Shown: positions 1 through 9,462, numbered from the stretch's first letter. The stretch is 64,000 nucleotides of DNA from Pistricoccus aurantiacus (GCF_042682565.1 NZ_JBHUIC010000004.1), one strand, 5' to 3'. Notes: a model not told the origin generated them from the letters alone. Translations and numbers: made by a program.

Positions 1-108
1 GAGGATCATGATGATCAGAAGCGGCCCCGCCAGCAGTTTCAGCTGCAGATCGCCGAACATCGAGGCACCGCCAGCGCGATTGCCCAGTAACTGCCCCAGT
101 GCCTTCAT
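1..108 (-). CDS. flhA: Flagellar export gate protein FlhA (5' end only)
   Basis: The first 36 codons of a minus-strand gene that leaves the window. The start codon is the ATG at 106-108. The peptide begins MKALGQLLGN and reaches a hydrophobic stretch (LAGPLLIIMIL), which fits the first membrane segment of FlhA, the large inner-membrane export-gate subunit of the flagellar type III secretion system. It lies directly downstream of flhB in the same direction, as in enteric flhBA operons. The identification rests on this short N-terminus and on position; the rest of the protein is outside the window. Confidence 0.8.
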   Translation of the reverse strand, partial: MKALGQLLGNRAGGASMFGDLQLKLLAGPLLIIMIL

Positions 109-187
109 TGTCTTGATACCTTCATCGTACTGATGCCTTGCTCGATTATCACGGGGCTTTGCCGTCAACAGACCCCTCACGTATTCA

Positions 188-1333
188 CTAGTCAGGCGCT
201 GCGTCGATATCCAGCTCCTGCGGTACCGGCAGATCCCGCGGCGTGACCGGTGCCTCGCCGCCTTCCGTTTGCGCGCGTTTCAGGCCGAAGGCCCAGGCCA
301 GCACTTCCGCCACCGCGGTATACAGCGCCACGGGGATTTCCTGATCGAGATCCACATGGCCATAAAGTGCCCGGGCCAGGGGCGGCGCTTCCAGCAGGGG
401 AATGCGATGTTCCCTGCCCAGCTCGCGAATCCGCGCCGCCACCTGATCCGCGCCCTTGGCGACGACTCGAGGCGCGCCCATGCCGGTTTCGTCGTAGGCC
501 AGCGCCACCGCGTAATGGGTGGGGTTGGTGACGATCACGTCCGCCTCCGGCACCTTGCTCATCATGCGTCCACGAGCCATGGCCTGCTGCTGAGAGCGAA
601 TGCGCGCCTTCTGTTGCGGGTCACCCTCGGATTCCTTGTGTTCGCGCTTGACCTCCTCCTTGCTCATGCGCATCTTCTTGGCGTGACTCCATAGCTGGTA
701 GGGCACGTCGATCAGAATCACCACCACCAGGGTCAGGATCATCAGCCCGCAGGCCTGGGCCGTCAGGCGCAGTGCATGGGCCAACGCCTGATGGGTCGGC
801 ATGTCCATCAAGGCCATGAACTCGCCCAGGTGCGTTATCAGAAAGAAGGTGGCCACACCTCCCACCAGCACCGACTTGGCGATCGCCTTGGCCAGTTCCG
901 CCAGGGCCTGGCTGGAAAACATCCGCTTGAGCCCCTTGAGCGGATTGAGCTTGGAAAACTGGGGCTTCAAGGATTTCCCGGAAAACAGCCATCCTCCCAA
1001 CATCACCGGCGCCGCCAGGGCAAGTACCGTCAGCAGCAGAAACAGTGGTATCAGCGACAGCAGCGTTCTCTGCCCGAGATCCAGCGCCTTCACCAGCATG
1101 ACCTGAGGCTCGAAGGCTTGAGCGCGATCGAAGGTAAACGCCTGCTCCATCACGCCGCTCAGCTGATCGTTGAGCATTTGCCCCATGAACCACAGCCCCA
1201 CCACTCCACCCAGCAGCAGCAAGAAGGTGGTCAGCTCTCGCGAGCGCGCTACCTGACCGTCGTCCCGCGCTTTCTGCAGGCGTCGCGGTGTGGCCTCTTC
1301 GGTCTTTTCCTGATCGCTCGTCTCGTCGGCCAT
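188..1333 (-). CDS. flhB: Flagellar export switch protein FlhB
   Basis: 381 residues, the normal length for FlhB, the autocleaving membrane protein that switches the flagellar type III exporter from hook to filament substrates. The N-terminus is charged, about four membrane segments lie between residues 35 and 215, and the cytosolic domain carries the autocleavage motif NPTH at about residues 270-273 (VIVTNPTHYAVALAY). It is preceded by cheZ and followed 79 bases later by flhA, the same order as in enterobacteria. A second, much shorter FlhB-tail gene lies at 10806-11111. Confidence 0.96.
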   Translation of the reverse strand: MADETSDQEKTEEATPRRLQKARDDGQVARSRELTTFLLLLGGVVGLWFMGQMLNDQLSGVMEQAFTFDRAQAFEPQVMLVKALDLGQRTLLSLIPLFLLLTVLALAAPVMLGGWLFSGKSLKPQFSKLNPLKGLKRMFSSQALAELAKAIAKSVLVGGVATFFLITHLGEFMALMDMPTHQALAHALRLTAQACGLMILTLVVVILIDVPYQLWSHAKKMRMSKEEVKREHKESEGDPQQKARIRSQQQAMARGRMMSKVPEADVIVTNPTHYAVALAYDETGMGAPRVVAKGADQVAARIRELGREHRIPLLEAPPLARALYGHVDLDQEIPVALYTAVAEVLAWAFGLKRAQTEGGEAPVTPRDLPVPQELDIDAAPD

Positions 1334-1542
1334 GCTGTCTTAGCCCCCATGACACTGAAAGTGGTGCAAGGGCAGCGTGACTCTGGAAGACAGCGCTCTT
1401 GAAGAACCCTGTTCCCGCGGAGTATCGTCCTTGCGGAACATTGTCGAAAAAACCTTGCACAAGCGGTACGCCGATCACCGGTTGAATCCGGCGCCTAATC
1501 GGCTTTTAGCCGCACGCGAAACCCGCGCGCTCGGGAAACCGT

Positions 1543-2226
1543 CTAGAATCCCAGCTCATCCAGCAGATCATCCACCTGGTCCTGACTGCTCAGGGTGTCC
1601 ACATCGTTCGCCTTGACCGACGGACCATTGATCAAGGACGCCATCGGAGAGGCAGTTTCCGCTGCCCTGCTCCTCATGTCGGTCGCTCCCGGCTTCATGC
1701 CTTCGCTGCTGCTATCCAGCAGAACCTGCAGCAGCTGCTGCTCGATGCCACAGATCACCACCGTCATCTTCTTGATGACCTGACCGGTGAGATCCTGAAA
1801 ATCCTGCGCCATGACGATTTCGAGCAGTTCATCTCGAGTGGCCTGCACCGAGCGGGCCACGCTATCGAGATGCGCCTGGGTATCCAGCGCCAGCTGTCGA
1901 GTCCGTTCGCTGGCATCCTGGCTTTCAAGCCAGCTCTGCCAACGGGCGTTCAGTTCTTGTGTCCGGGTATCGAGCTCGTCCTGAATCGGCTGCACGCGAT
2001 CGACGGCATTCAGCGCCCGTTCCGCCGCCCGCTCGGACACGGTGACCACATAGTCCAGCCGATCACGAGTATCCGGTATGGCGTTGGCGACCTTCTCGAC
2101 TTCCTTGTCCAGGCCCAGCTCCCGCAGACTGTCGTGCAGCATGCGGGTGATATGACCGATACGATCGACCAGGGTTTCATTGCCCATATCGTCCTTCGAC
2201 CCTCGGTCCGTTCTAGCTGCATTCAC
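1543..2226 (-). CDS. cheZ: CheY-P phosphatase CheZ
   Basis: 227 residues. CheZ dephosphorylates CheY-P and so ends the tumble signal. The protein is mostly long helices. It contains the conserved active-site segment AQDFQDLTGQVIKKM, including the catalytic Asp-Gln pair, and ends in an acidic/hydrophobic tail (VDDLLDELGF) matching the known CheY-binding peptide. The start is taken as GTG at 2224-2226, preceded by an AGGAG ribosome site about eight bases upstream. It follows cheY by 27 bases and precedes flhB. Confidence 0.93.
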   Translation of the reverse strand: MNAARTDRGSKDDMGNETLVDRIGHITRMLHDSLRELGLDKEVEKVANAIPDTRDRLDYVVTVSERAAERALNAVDRVQPIQDELDTRTQELNARWQSWLESQDASERTRQLALDTQAHLDSVARSVQATRDELLEIVMAQDFQDLTGQVIKKMTVVICGIEQQLLQVLLDSSSEGMKPGATDMRSRAAETASPMASLINGPSVKANDVDTLSSQDQVDDLLDELGF

Positions 2227-2253
2227 GGTCGAATCTCCTGAAATATCGAGAAA

Positions 2254-2652
2254 TCATTTACCGATCTTGGCAAAGATCTTGCCGATCTTTTCTTCAAGAG
2301 TGGCGGCGGTAAAGGGTTTGACCACATAGCCATTGGCGCCGGCCTGAGCCGCGGCAATGATATTTTCCTTCTTGGCTTCCGCGGTCACCATCAGCACGGG
2401 AAGAGTTTTTAACGCCTCATCCTGTCGAATGGCCGTGAGCATTTCCAACCCGTCCATATTGGGCATGTTCCAATCGGAAACCACGAAGTCGTAGCTCTCC
2501 TGATGGAGCATCTTCAAGCCTTCCTTGCCATCCTCGGCCTCGTCGATATTGCTGAAGCCGAGTTCCTTCAGCAGGCTGCGTACGATACGCCGCATGGTCG
2601 GAAAATCGTCCACCACCAGAATGCGAATATTCTTGTCAAACATGACATTCAT
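2254..2652 (-). CDS. cheY: Chemotaxis response regulator CheY
   Basis: Single-domain receiver that carries the phospho-signal from CheA to the flagellar switch protein FliM. Visible are the acidic pair in ILVVDDF, the phosphoacceptor Asp in VVSDWNMPNMDG, the conserved Thr (VTAEA) and the Lys in VVKPF. The WNMPNMDG and TMRRIVRSLLKELGF segments are close to enterobacterial CheY. If translation starts at the second ATG (MFDKN), the phosphoacceptor becomes residue 57 as in E. coli; the first ATG gives 132 residues. It sits between cheB and cheZ. Confidence 0.96.
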   Translation of the reverse strand: MNVMFDKNIRILVVDDFPTMRRIVRSLLKELGFSNIDEAEDGKEGLKMLHQESYDFVVSDWNMPNMDGLEMLTAIRQDEALKTLPVLMVTAEAKKENIIAAAQAGANGYVVKPFTAATLEEKIGKIFAKIGK

Positions 2653-2732
2653 CCCCTGTTATACCCGTTGAAATTCTTTTCCCTCGACGGCGGTCGCCCT
2701 CGATTCGAGGTCGGTCCGTCAAGGATTCAAAT

Positions 2733-3791
2733 TCAGTGTTCTGCCGCGACGGCGGCGGACTCCATGAGGCGAAGCGGTATCTCGCCCAGGGCCAGCACTT
2801 CTCGAGCGGCACCCTGCGCCACCGCCTCTCGCGGCATGCCGTAAACCACGCAGGTGGCCTCGTTCTGTGCCAGGGTCATCGCCCCGGCCTGGCGCATCTT
2901 GCCAAGCCCCGCCGCTCCATCCTTGCCCATGCCGGTCAATAGAATGCCGATGGCAAGTTTTCCCAAGTGCTGCGCCGCGGACTCGAAAAGCACATCCACG
3001 GAAGGCCGGTGTCGATTGACCGGTTCGCTGTCGTCCAGCTTGAGAACGTATCGGGTGCCTTCGCGAGCTACCTTCAAGTGGATGCCCCCGGGCGCCACGT
3101 AGGCATGGCCTGGCAATATGGGCTCCCCGTGAGTCGCCTCGCTGACCTTGATGCGACAGGAACGGTCCAGACGCTCCGCGAAGGAGCGGGTGAAGCCACT
3201 CGGCATGTGCTGAGCGATCACGATACCCGGCGCGTTTTCCGGCAGCGGCTCGAGCACATGGCGAATGGCCTCGGTGCCACCGGTGGAAGCGCCGATCATC
3301 ACGAATCGCTTGCTGGCCTGAGGATAGGCACTGGAGGTCAAGGTGGCGGGGGCGCGCTGAGGCGCGCAACCGAGTCGACAGGGTTTGGACTGGGCCGCGG
3401 CGCGAATCTTGTCGACAATCAATGAGTCGTCCTGCATCTGGTTGGCGCGAATCCCCAGGCCGGACTTTTCGATGACGTCCACGGCGCCAAGCTCCAGTGC
3501 CTTGAGGCTTGCCTTCGAGTTCTTGCGGGTCAGGCTCGAGACCATCAGGACCGGCATCGGCCGCAGGCGCATCAAGTGAGTCAGAAAGACCAGGCCATCC
3601 ATGCGCGGCATGTTGATATCCAGCGTCAGCACGTCCGGATCGTGACGCTTGATCAGATCGCGAGCGATCAGCGGATCGGAGGCGGTGGCAACGACCTGCA
3701 TGTCCGGCTGGGCGTTGATGATTTCTGTCAGCAGGTTGCGCATCAACGCGGAATCGTCCACGCATAGCACCTTGATCTTTTTGGCTATCAA
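2733..3791 (-). CDS. cheB: Protein-glutamate methylesterase/deamidase CheB
   Basis: CheB removes methyl groups from chemoreceptors and is activated by phosphorylation through CheA. It has an N-terminal receiver domain (VLCVDDS, phosphoacceptor in LTLDINMPRMDG) and a C-terminal esterase with the catalytic Ser (GASTGGTEAIR), His (AQHMPSGFT) and Asp (GMGKDGAAG). I place the start at TTG 3789-3791 (MIAKKIKVLCVDDS) because AGAGGA precedes it at good spacing; another in-frame TTG at 3816-3818 would add nine residues. About 352 residues. Its target receptor at 15468 carries a matching docking tail. Confidence 0.93.
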   Translation of the reverse strand: MIAKKIKVLCVDDSALMRNLLTEIINAQPDMQVVATASDPLIARDLIKRHDPDVLTLDINMPRMDGLVFLTHLMRLRPMPVLMVSSLTRKNSKASLKALELGAVDVIEKSGLGIRANQMQDDSLIVDKIRAAAQSKPCRLGCAPQRAPATLTSSAYPQASKRFVMIGASTGGTEAIRHVLEPLPENAPGIVIAQHMPSGFTRSFAERLDRSCRIKVSEATHGEPILPGHAYVAPGGIHLKVAREGTRYVLKLDDSEPVNRHRPSVDVLFESAAQHLGKLAIGILLTGMGKDGAAGLGKMRQAGAMTLAQNEATCVVYGMPREAVAQGAAREVLALGEIPLRLMESAAVAAEH

Positions 3792-3977
3792 GTTGTAATC
3801 CTCTCGCCCACCGTGCAATCACTCATTTTTTTTCTTGCCGTACTTTTAAAAAATAAAACTCGAATAATTCCGAATTTCTTGTGTATCGATATCAAGCGAT
3901 CCACGCCTCATGAAACGGCTTCATGGAAAGACTATCGACCACCATGACAATCGCTTGAACAAATAATGCAGGAAGAT

Positions 3978-4859
3978 CTATTTCAAGACATAAATCGTCT
4001 TTCCGCGTAAGCGGAAGCGGCTTTCCATCTGGGTAAAATTCTCGGAATGCCCGGCAATCAGCAGGCCATCCGGTTTCAACAAAGGAGCGAACCGCTGCAG
4101 GATTTCCGCCTGGGTCTTTCTGTCGAAATAGATCATCACGTTGCGGCAGAAGATGACATCAAAAGGACCATTCAGAGTCCAACGAGGCGCACACAGGTTC
4201 AGCGGCTTGAATTCCACGAGACGCGAAACCTCGGGATGAACCCTTGCAAGCCCGCCTCGACTCCCGGTACCGCGCTGGAAGAAACGCCTGGCGCGCTCCG
4301 GCCCGAGCTTGAGTATCTGATCGACGCTATAGATACCCGCGCGAGCGATCTCCAGGGCATCCGTATCGATATCCGTGCCGATCACCTGAACCTGACTTGT
4401 CGTCGTCGGCCCCAGCGTCTCGATGACCGTCATGGCGATGGAGTAAGGCTCTTCACCGGTGGAGGCGGCGGCGCACCAGATACGAACCGGCGTCTTGCGC
4501 CCGGCAATATGCGTCGCAAGCAGCGGAAAATGATGGGCCTCGCGAAAGAAAGCCGTGAGGTTGGTGGTCAGGGCATTGGTGAAGGCATCCCATTCCGATG
4601 AGTCCGGATGACGCTCCAGTCGATCGATATATTCCTTGAAATCCACCAGCCCATGGTGCTGCAACCGCCTGGAAAGGCGGCTGTAGACCATTTCTCTTTT
4701 ATGTTCCGCCAGCACGATACCGGCTCGGGCGTAGATCAAGCGTCTGATACGCTCGAAATCCGTCGGCATCAGTACGAAATCGCGCCGATCCCGCGCCAAG
4801 CTGTCGATGGCGTCGGCGGATGACTGGAACCTGTCGGCTTCTCGCTTGCCCGTTATCAC
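3978..4859 (-). CDS. cheR: Chemoreceptor methyltransferase CheR
   Basis: 293 residues. CheR transfers methyl groups from S-adenosylmethionine to receptor glutamates. It has an N-terminal helical domain, then a Rossmann methyltransferase fold: VRIWCAAASTGEEPYSIAM is the SAM-binding glycine-rich region, FDVIFCRNVMIYFD follows, and GLLIAGHSENF lies near the end. GTG at 4857-4859 is the likely start, with GAGG upstream. It follows cheW by 15 bases. The 186 bases between it and cheB are unusually AT-rich but show no convincing gene. Confidence 0.95.
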   Translation of the reverse strand: MITGKREADRFQSSADAIDSLARDRRDFVLMPTDFERIRRLIYARAGIVLAEHKREMVYSRLSRRLQHHGLVDFKEYIDRLERHPDSSEWDAFTNALTTNLTAFFREAHHFPLLATHIAGRKTPVRIWCAAASTGEEPYSIAMTVIETLGPTTTSQVQVIGTDIDTDALEIARAGIYSVDQILKLGPERARRFFQRGTGSRGGLARVHPEVSRLVEFKPLNLCAPRWTLNGPFDVIFCRNVMIYFDRKTQAEILQRFAPLLKPDGLLIAGHSENFTQMESRFRLRGKTIYVLK

Positions 4860-4874
4860 GGTATCGACCTCGTC

Positions 4875-5396
4875 CTAGCCGGCCTGCCGGCTTTCCTCGG
4901 ATGGCGGCATCAGTGCCATTTCGCGACTGGACAAGAGCTTGTCGATATCCACGAGTATCAGCATGCGATCCTCGAGACTTCCCAGTCCGTACAGATATTC
5001 CGTGGACAGGGCGCTGCCGAATTCCGGCGCCGGCCTGATCTGCTTCGGCATCAGTGTCATGACATCGGAAACCCCGTCCACCACGACGCCGATGACGCGC
5101 TGTCCGACATTGATGACGATGACCGAAGTCAGATCCCCGTATTCCACGTTCTCGAGATTGAACTTGATGCGCAGGTCCACGATCGGCACGATCACCCCGC
5201 GCAGATTGGTCACCCCTTTGATGAAGGCCGGCACATTGGCGATCCGCGTCACGTTTTCATAGCCGCGGATCTCCTGAACCTTGAGAATGTCCACCGCATA
5301 TTCCTCGTCTCCCAGGGAAAAGACGAGATACTGGCGGCTCTGATTGTCGATATCGATATCGAACTCATTACGAGCGGCGATCTGCTGTTCGATCAT
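4875..5396 (-). CDS. cheW: Chemotaxis coupling protein CheW
   Basis: 173 residues with one CheW domain (about residues 20-160), which links chemoreceptors to the CheA kinase. Recognisable segments are LVFSLGDEEYAVDILKVQEI, VTNLRGVIVPIVDLR and GVVVDGVSDVMTL. The start ATG overlaps the cheA stop by four bases, indicating translational coupling. It fits the operon order cheA-cheW-cheR-cheB-cheY-cheZ. No receptor genes sit inside this operon, unlike tar/tap in E. coli. Confidence 0.96.
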   Translation of the reverse strand: MIEQQIAARNEFDIDIDNQSRQYLVFSLGDEEYAVDILKVQEIRGYENVTRIANVPAFIKGVTNLRGVIVPIVDLRIKFNLENVEYGDLTSVIVINVGQRVIGVVVDGVSDVMTLMPKQIRPAPEFGSALSTEYLYGLGSLEDRMLILVDIDKLLSSREMALMPPSEESRQAG

Positions 5397-7396
5397 GATG
5401 TCTGAAGCTCCTCGAAGCGTTCCTTTCGGTTGTGATTTAAATGATGCAGGTCCGCGATATCCAGAATCAGCGACACGCTGCCGTCGCCAAGTATGGTGGC
5501 CGCGGAAATGCCGGGCACCTTGCGGTAATTGGTTTCAAGATTCTTGACCACCACCTGCTGCTGGCCCACCAGTTGATCCACCAGCAGCGCGTAGCGTCGG
5601 CCCTTGCCCTTCACGATCACGAGAATCCCCTGGGTGGGCTCCCGGCAGGCGTCATCGATATTCAGAAGCTGATGCAGCGCCACCACCGGCAGGTAGTCAT
5701 CGCGCACCTTGAGCAGAAGATCCTGTCCGCTCATGACATGCAGCATCGAAGGCGTCGGCTGCAGCGACTCGATAACGGCGCTCAAGGGCAGCACGAATAT
5801 TTCGCTGCCGACCTTGACGGACATGCCGTCGAGAATCGCCAGGGTCAGCGGCAATACGATACGGGTAGTGGTGCCCTCACCCGGCTGGGAAAGAATTTCC
5901 ACGTGTCCCCCCAGGCTCTGGATGTTGCGCTTGACCACATCCATGCCCACCCCTCGTCCGGATACATCGCTGACCGTTTTGCTGGTGGAAAACCCCGGGG
6001 CGAATATCAGCTGCCAGACGTCTTCGTCGCTCATGTCATCGGTAACCGCCAAGCCGTTTTCCCGAGCCTTTTCCAGCAGCGTTTCGCGCTTCATGCCTGC
6101 GCCGTCGTCGGCGATTTCGATCAGGATCTGGCCGCCCTGATGCTGAGCGGAAAGCGTCAGGCGCCCGGTTCTCGGCTTGCCCAGCGCCTCGCGTCTTTCC
6201 GGCGTTTCGATACCGTGATCCAGGCTGTTGCGTATCAGATGCGTCAAGGGATCGATGATCCGCTCTGTCAGGCTCTTGTCGAGCTCCGTGGCTTCGCCGT
6301 CGGTGATCAGCTCGACTTCCTTGCCGAGCTGGTTCGCCAGATCGTGCACCAGACGAGGAAAGCGGCTGAAGACATAATCCATCGGCACCATGCGAATCGA
6401 CATGACCGCTTCCTGAAGATCTCGCGCGTTGCGTTGAAGAAGACTCATGCCGTTGACCAGCGCCGCATTCCCCGAGGTTTCCAGTCGACTTGCGGTTTCA
6501 TCGAGCATGGACTGGGTAATGATCAACTCCCCGACCAGGTTGATGATCTGATCGACTTTCTCCACGGATACGCGAATGGAGGATTCGACGACGGTCTTCG
6601 GCTTGGACCTGGCTTGACTGGAGATCGCGCCTGGCAGCCGAGGCGCAGGAGGCTTGTCAGCCAAGGAGATATCGACGGGTGTTTTATCATCCGTATCCTG
6701 AAGCGAAGCCTCGTGGATCTGCAGCTGCTCCGGCTCGATGACGAAACACATCACTGTCTTGATATCCTCCGCGGAGACTTCGCTTGCGAGTCTCACCTCG
6801 AAGCGATGCTCGTCACCCTGGGCGGACTCGACTTCCCCCAGATGCGCCAGCTCTTCGAGTAAAAGCGAGCGGTTCTTCTCGTCGATACCGGAAAATATCA
6901 GCTCCAGGCTGCCCTCGGCTTGCGACGTGTCCTTGCCCGATTCGGAGAGTGATTGTGGCTCGAGCACCTGCGGTGCGGTTGCGCCCTTGGCGTCCTTCGC
7001 CGGCTGATGAACTTCCCGGCTGGCAAGCGCCTCGAGTCTGCGACAGATATCCGCGTATTCCACGGCGTCCGGCGCCTCGCCGTTGCGATAGGCGCTCAGC
7101 TGGTTCTGCAGGCCATCCTTGGCAAACAGGAAAAGATCGATGATTTCCCGATCGAGAGTCAGCGTCTCGTGGCGCGCGTGGTCCAGCAGGTTTTCCAGCA
7201 GATGGGTCGTATGCTGCAAGACGTCGAAACCGAAGGTGCCCGCGCCCCCCTTGATCGAATGGGCCGCACGAAAAATCGCGTTGAGCTGCTCCGGATCCGG
7301 CGTCTCGATATCCAGATCCAGCAGCTGGCGTTCCATATCCGCCAGCAGCTCATCCGCTTCTTCGAAAAAGGTGGCGTAAAAGTCACTGATGTCCAT
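5393..7396 (-). CDS. cheA: Chemotaxis histidine kinase CheA
   Basis: 667 residues with the full domain order of the family. An Hpt domain carries the phosphorylated His at residue 46 (AAHSIKGGAG). It is followed by a CheY/CheB-binding region, the dimerisation helices, a GHKL ATPase domain with N box (LIRNSLDHGIE) and G boxes (ADDGAGM, GRGVGMDVV), and a CheW-like regulatory domain. It receives the signal from receptors via CheW and phosphorylates CheY and CheB. It lies 59 bases downstream of motB, so it is probably read from the motA promoter. Confidence 0.97.
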   Translation of the reverse strand: MDISDFYATFFEEADELLADMERQLLDLDIETPDPEQLNAIFRAAHSIKGGAGTFGFDVLQHTTHLLENLLDHARHETLTLDREIIDLFLFAKDGLQNQLSAYRNGEAPDAVEYADICRRLEALASREVHQPAKDAKGATAPQVLEPQSLSESGKDTSQAEGSLELIFSGIDEKNRSLLLEELAHLGEVESAQGDEHRFEVRLASEVSAEDIKTVMCFVIEPEQLQIHEASLQDTDDKTPVDISLADKPPAPRLPGAISSQARSKPKTVVESSIRVSVEKVDQIINLVGELIITQSMLDETASRLETSGNAALVNGMSLLQRNARDLQEAVMSIRMVPMDYVFSRFPRLVHDLANQLGKEVELITDGEATELDKSLTERIIDPLTHLIRNSLDHGIETPERREALGKPRTGRLTLSAQHQGGQILIEIADDGAGMKRETLLEKARENGLAVTDDMSDEDVWQLIFAPGFSTSKTVSDVSGRGVGMDVVKRNIQSLGGHVEILSQPGEGTTTRIVLPLTLAILDGMSVKVGSEIFVLPLSAVIESLQPTPSMLHVMSGQDLLLKVRDDYLPVVALHQLLNIDDACREPTQGILVIVKGKGRRYALLVDQLVGQQQVVVKNLETNYRKVPGISAATILGDGSVSLILDIADLHHLNHNRKERFEELQTS

Positions 7397-7455
7397 GCAT
7401 AACCTCGAACAGGCGGGTAACCCACTGTTGAAAAAATCTCTGTTGAAAAAGGCCT

Positions 7456-8397
7456 TCAGCCGCCGAGCGCCTGACGCAGACCCTGCTGGAAACCTTCCAG
7501 CGGCGTGATCTTGCTCGCGGCTTCGCTACCCGTCGGTGACGGCAGTCGGTTACCGACGGAATAAGGCTCCTGAGAACGAATGTGCTGAGCGACCTGCTTG
7601 TCGAGCACCAGCAGCTCGATGCGCCGATTGATCGGATCGCCGGCCTGGCTGTTAGCCACCGGCACCCGATCGCCGAGCCCGGAGACCCGCAATAGCTTCT
7701 GCGCGTCCAGCCCGGCACGAATCAGCTCCCGCCGGGAGGCATTGGCACGATCCGCGGAAAGCTCCCAGTTGCTGTATCCCTGATGACCGTTGACGAAAGG
7801 CACGCTATCCGTGTGGCCGCTGATGCTGAGTTCGTTGGGCACCTCGTTGAACAGCGGCGCCAGGGTATGCAGCAGACGGCGCATGTGCGGCGCCACCCGG
7901 TCGCTGCCGGACTCGAACATGGGGCGCTGCTGGGTATCCACCACTTGGATACGCAGCCCTTCCGGGGTCATTTCGATGCGCAGCTGATTGCGCAGCTTGC
8001 GCAGCATGGGGTCCGCCGCGATCGCCTGCTCGATGCGCTGCTTGAGATCGCGAAAGCGCTGCCGTTCCGCGCTGGGGCGAGTTTCCATGCGCAGGTCGAT
8101 ACGCATCAGCTCCCCGTCCTCGTGGGCCGGGTCCGGGCCGCCGCCGGGAATGATATTGCTGCTGGCGGCCTGGCCGTTGCCGCTGGTGATCGCCTCCGCC
8201 AGCGGGGTGCGAAAGTATTCCGCCACGCCTTGACGCTGCTCCTGGCTTGAGCTCGAAAGAATCCACATCACCAGAAACAGCGCCATCAGCGCGGTCATGA
8301 AATCCGCCAGGGCGATCTTCCAGCTGCCACCGTGATGGCCATGGACCACCTTCTTGCGCCGGATGATGATGGGGCGATGCTGCTTTTCCTCGCTCAT
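7456..8397 (-). CDS. motB: Flagellar motor stator protein MotB
   Basis: 313 residues. It has a single N-terminal membrane helix carrying the proton/ion-binding Asp at residue 32 (ALADFMTALMALFLVMWIL), a plug/linker region, and a C-terminal OmpA-like peptidoglycan-binding domain (LSISGHTDSVPF, NWELSADRAN, GLGDRVPVANSQAGDPINRRIELLV). It anchors the stator to the wall. Its start overlaps the motA stop by four bases, which suggests coupled translation. Whether the stator uses protons or sodium cannot be decided from the sequence. Confidence 0.95.
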   Translation of the reverse strand: MSEEKQHRPIIIRRKKVVHGHHGGSWKIALADFMTALMALFLVMWILSSSSQEQRQGVAEYFRTPLAEAITSGNGQAASSNIIPGGGPDPAHEDGELMRIDLRMETRPSAERQRFRDLKQRIEQAIAADPMLRKLRNQLRIEMTPEGLRIQVVDTQQRPMFESGSDRVAPHMRRLLHTLAPLFNEVPNELSISGHTDSVPFVNGHQGYSNWELSADRANASRRELIRAGLDAQKLLRVSGLGDRVPVANSQAGDPINRRIELLVLDKQVAQHIRSQEPYSVGNRLPSPTGSEAASKITPLEGFQQGLRQALGG

Positions 8398-9293
8398 GCG
8401 CCACCCGTGGTCGCGGCCGTATTACCCGCAGGAGCGCCCGTCGGATTGCCGCGCACGTGGTCTTCCAGCTCGCTGAAGCTCGGTCGCTCCGCGCTGTGCA
8501 GCGCCTTGCGTCCGAACTCCACGGAAAGCGGCGGCGCATAGCCGTTGAGGTTGGCCAGCAGGGTGACGCGGATGCACTGCAGCATCTTGATCGCCTCACC
8601 CGCCTGGCGGTCGACGCGACTGGCGATGGGATTGATGAAACCGTAGCCAAGCAGGATGCCGAGAAAGGTGCCCACCAGCGCATGAGCAATCATGATGCCC
8701 ATCTGATCCGGGCCCGCGTCCGCCGCGCTCAGCGCCTTGACCACCCCCATCACCGCCGCCACGATGCCGAAGGCGGGCATGCCGTCCCCTACCTTGGTGA
8801 TGGCGTCCACCGGGATATGCAGCTCGTGCTCGAGGGTTTCGATCTCGTGGAGCATCAGCTCGTCCAGCTCCATCGCTTCGATGTTGCCGCTCACCATCAG
8901 GCGCAGGTAATCGGTGATGAATCCCATGATCATGGGATCATCGATGATTCGTGAATACTCGCTGAAGATCGCGCTTTCCTGGGGGTTGTCGATATCCTTC
9001 TCGATCCCCAGCATGCCTTCCCGACGCGCCTTGGTCAGCAGCTTGTAAAGCAGCGCCATCAGATCCATGTAGATGGCCTTGTCGTACTTGTTGGTGCGCT
9101 TGAGCCTGGAGAACGCCTTGAAGGTCGCCTTGATGGCCTTGCCGTTGTTGGCGGCGATGAACGCCCCCAGGGCAGGACCGCAGATCATCAGGATTTCCGT
9201 GGGCTGATAGAGAGGCCCCAAGTGGCCGCCGGCCAGGGCAAAGCCGCCGAATACCGACAGGATCACGATTACAAAGCCAATGGGTATCAACAC
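8394..9293 (-). CDS. motA: Flagellar motor stator protein MotA
   Basis: 299 residues with four membrane segments and a large cytosolic loop. MotA forms the stator channel with MotB and pushes on FliG. Typical segments are GPALGAFIAAN, KVGDGMPAFGIVAAVMGVV and HALVGTFLGILLGYG, the last two around the conserved prolines. Translation most likely begins at the GTG at 9291-9293 (an in-frame TTG follows directly), with AAAGGA upstream. A sigma28-type promoter lies about 50 bases before the start, and a terminator of the preceding flhDC unit lies upstream of that. Confidence 0.95.
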   Translation of the reverse strand: MLIPIGFVIVILSVFGGFALAGGHLGPLYQPTEILMICGPALGAFIAANNGKAIKATFKAFSRLKRTNKYDKAIYMDLMALLYKLLTKARREGMLGIEKDIDNPQESAIFSEYSRIIDDPMIMGFITDYLRLMVSGNIEAMELDELMLHEIETLEHELHIPVDAITKVGDGMPAFGIVAAVMGVVKALSAADAGPDQMGIMIAHALVGTFLGILLGYGFINPIASRVDRQAGEAIKMLQCIRVTLLANLNGYAPPLSVEFGRKALHSAERPSFSELEDHVRGNPTGAPAGNTAATTGGA

Positions 9294-9343
9294 GCGAACT
9301 CATCCTTTTAAGACGTAAAGGGTTACCTTGTCTTGCATGAGAA

Positions 9344-9370
9344 CTATCGGCAGCCGGGCGGCTGACTTGA
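9344..9370 (-). promoter_or_regulatory. Sigma28 (FliA) promoter for motAB-che operon
   Basis: Read on the minus strand: TCAAGTCA, 11 bases, then GCCGATAG. This matches the FliA layout TAAAGTTT-N11-GCCGATAA with a near-perfect -10. It lies about 50 bases upstream of the motA start, so motAB-cheAWRBYZ is probably a class 3 operon. Confidence 0.82.
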
Positions 9371-9413
9371 GGGTAGGCTATTGATCGAAAAACGAAAAAA
9401 ACGCTCGATCCGG

Positions 9414-9462
9414 CATAAAAAAACGCTGCCGAGGTATTGGTTTCAATACCAGGAGCAGCGTA
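9414..9462 (-). terminator. Rho-independent terminator after flhDC
   Basis: A long hairpin with outer arms ACGCTGC/GCAGCGT and inner arms GGTATTG/CAATACC, followed on the minus strand by a run of seven or more T. It separates flhDC from the motA promoter. Confidence 0.85.

Noticed and set aside
5441..6862. Long plus-strand open frame of 473 codons opposite cheA
   Set aside because: It is the mirror of a high-GC gene; composition is His/Gln/Arg-rich with no family features and cheA is certain.
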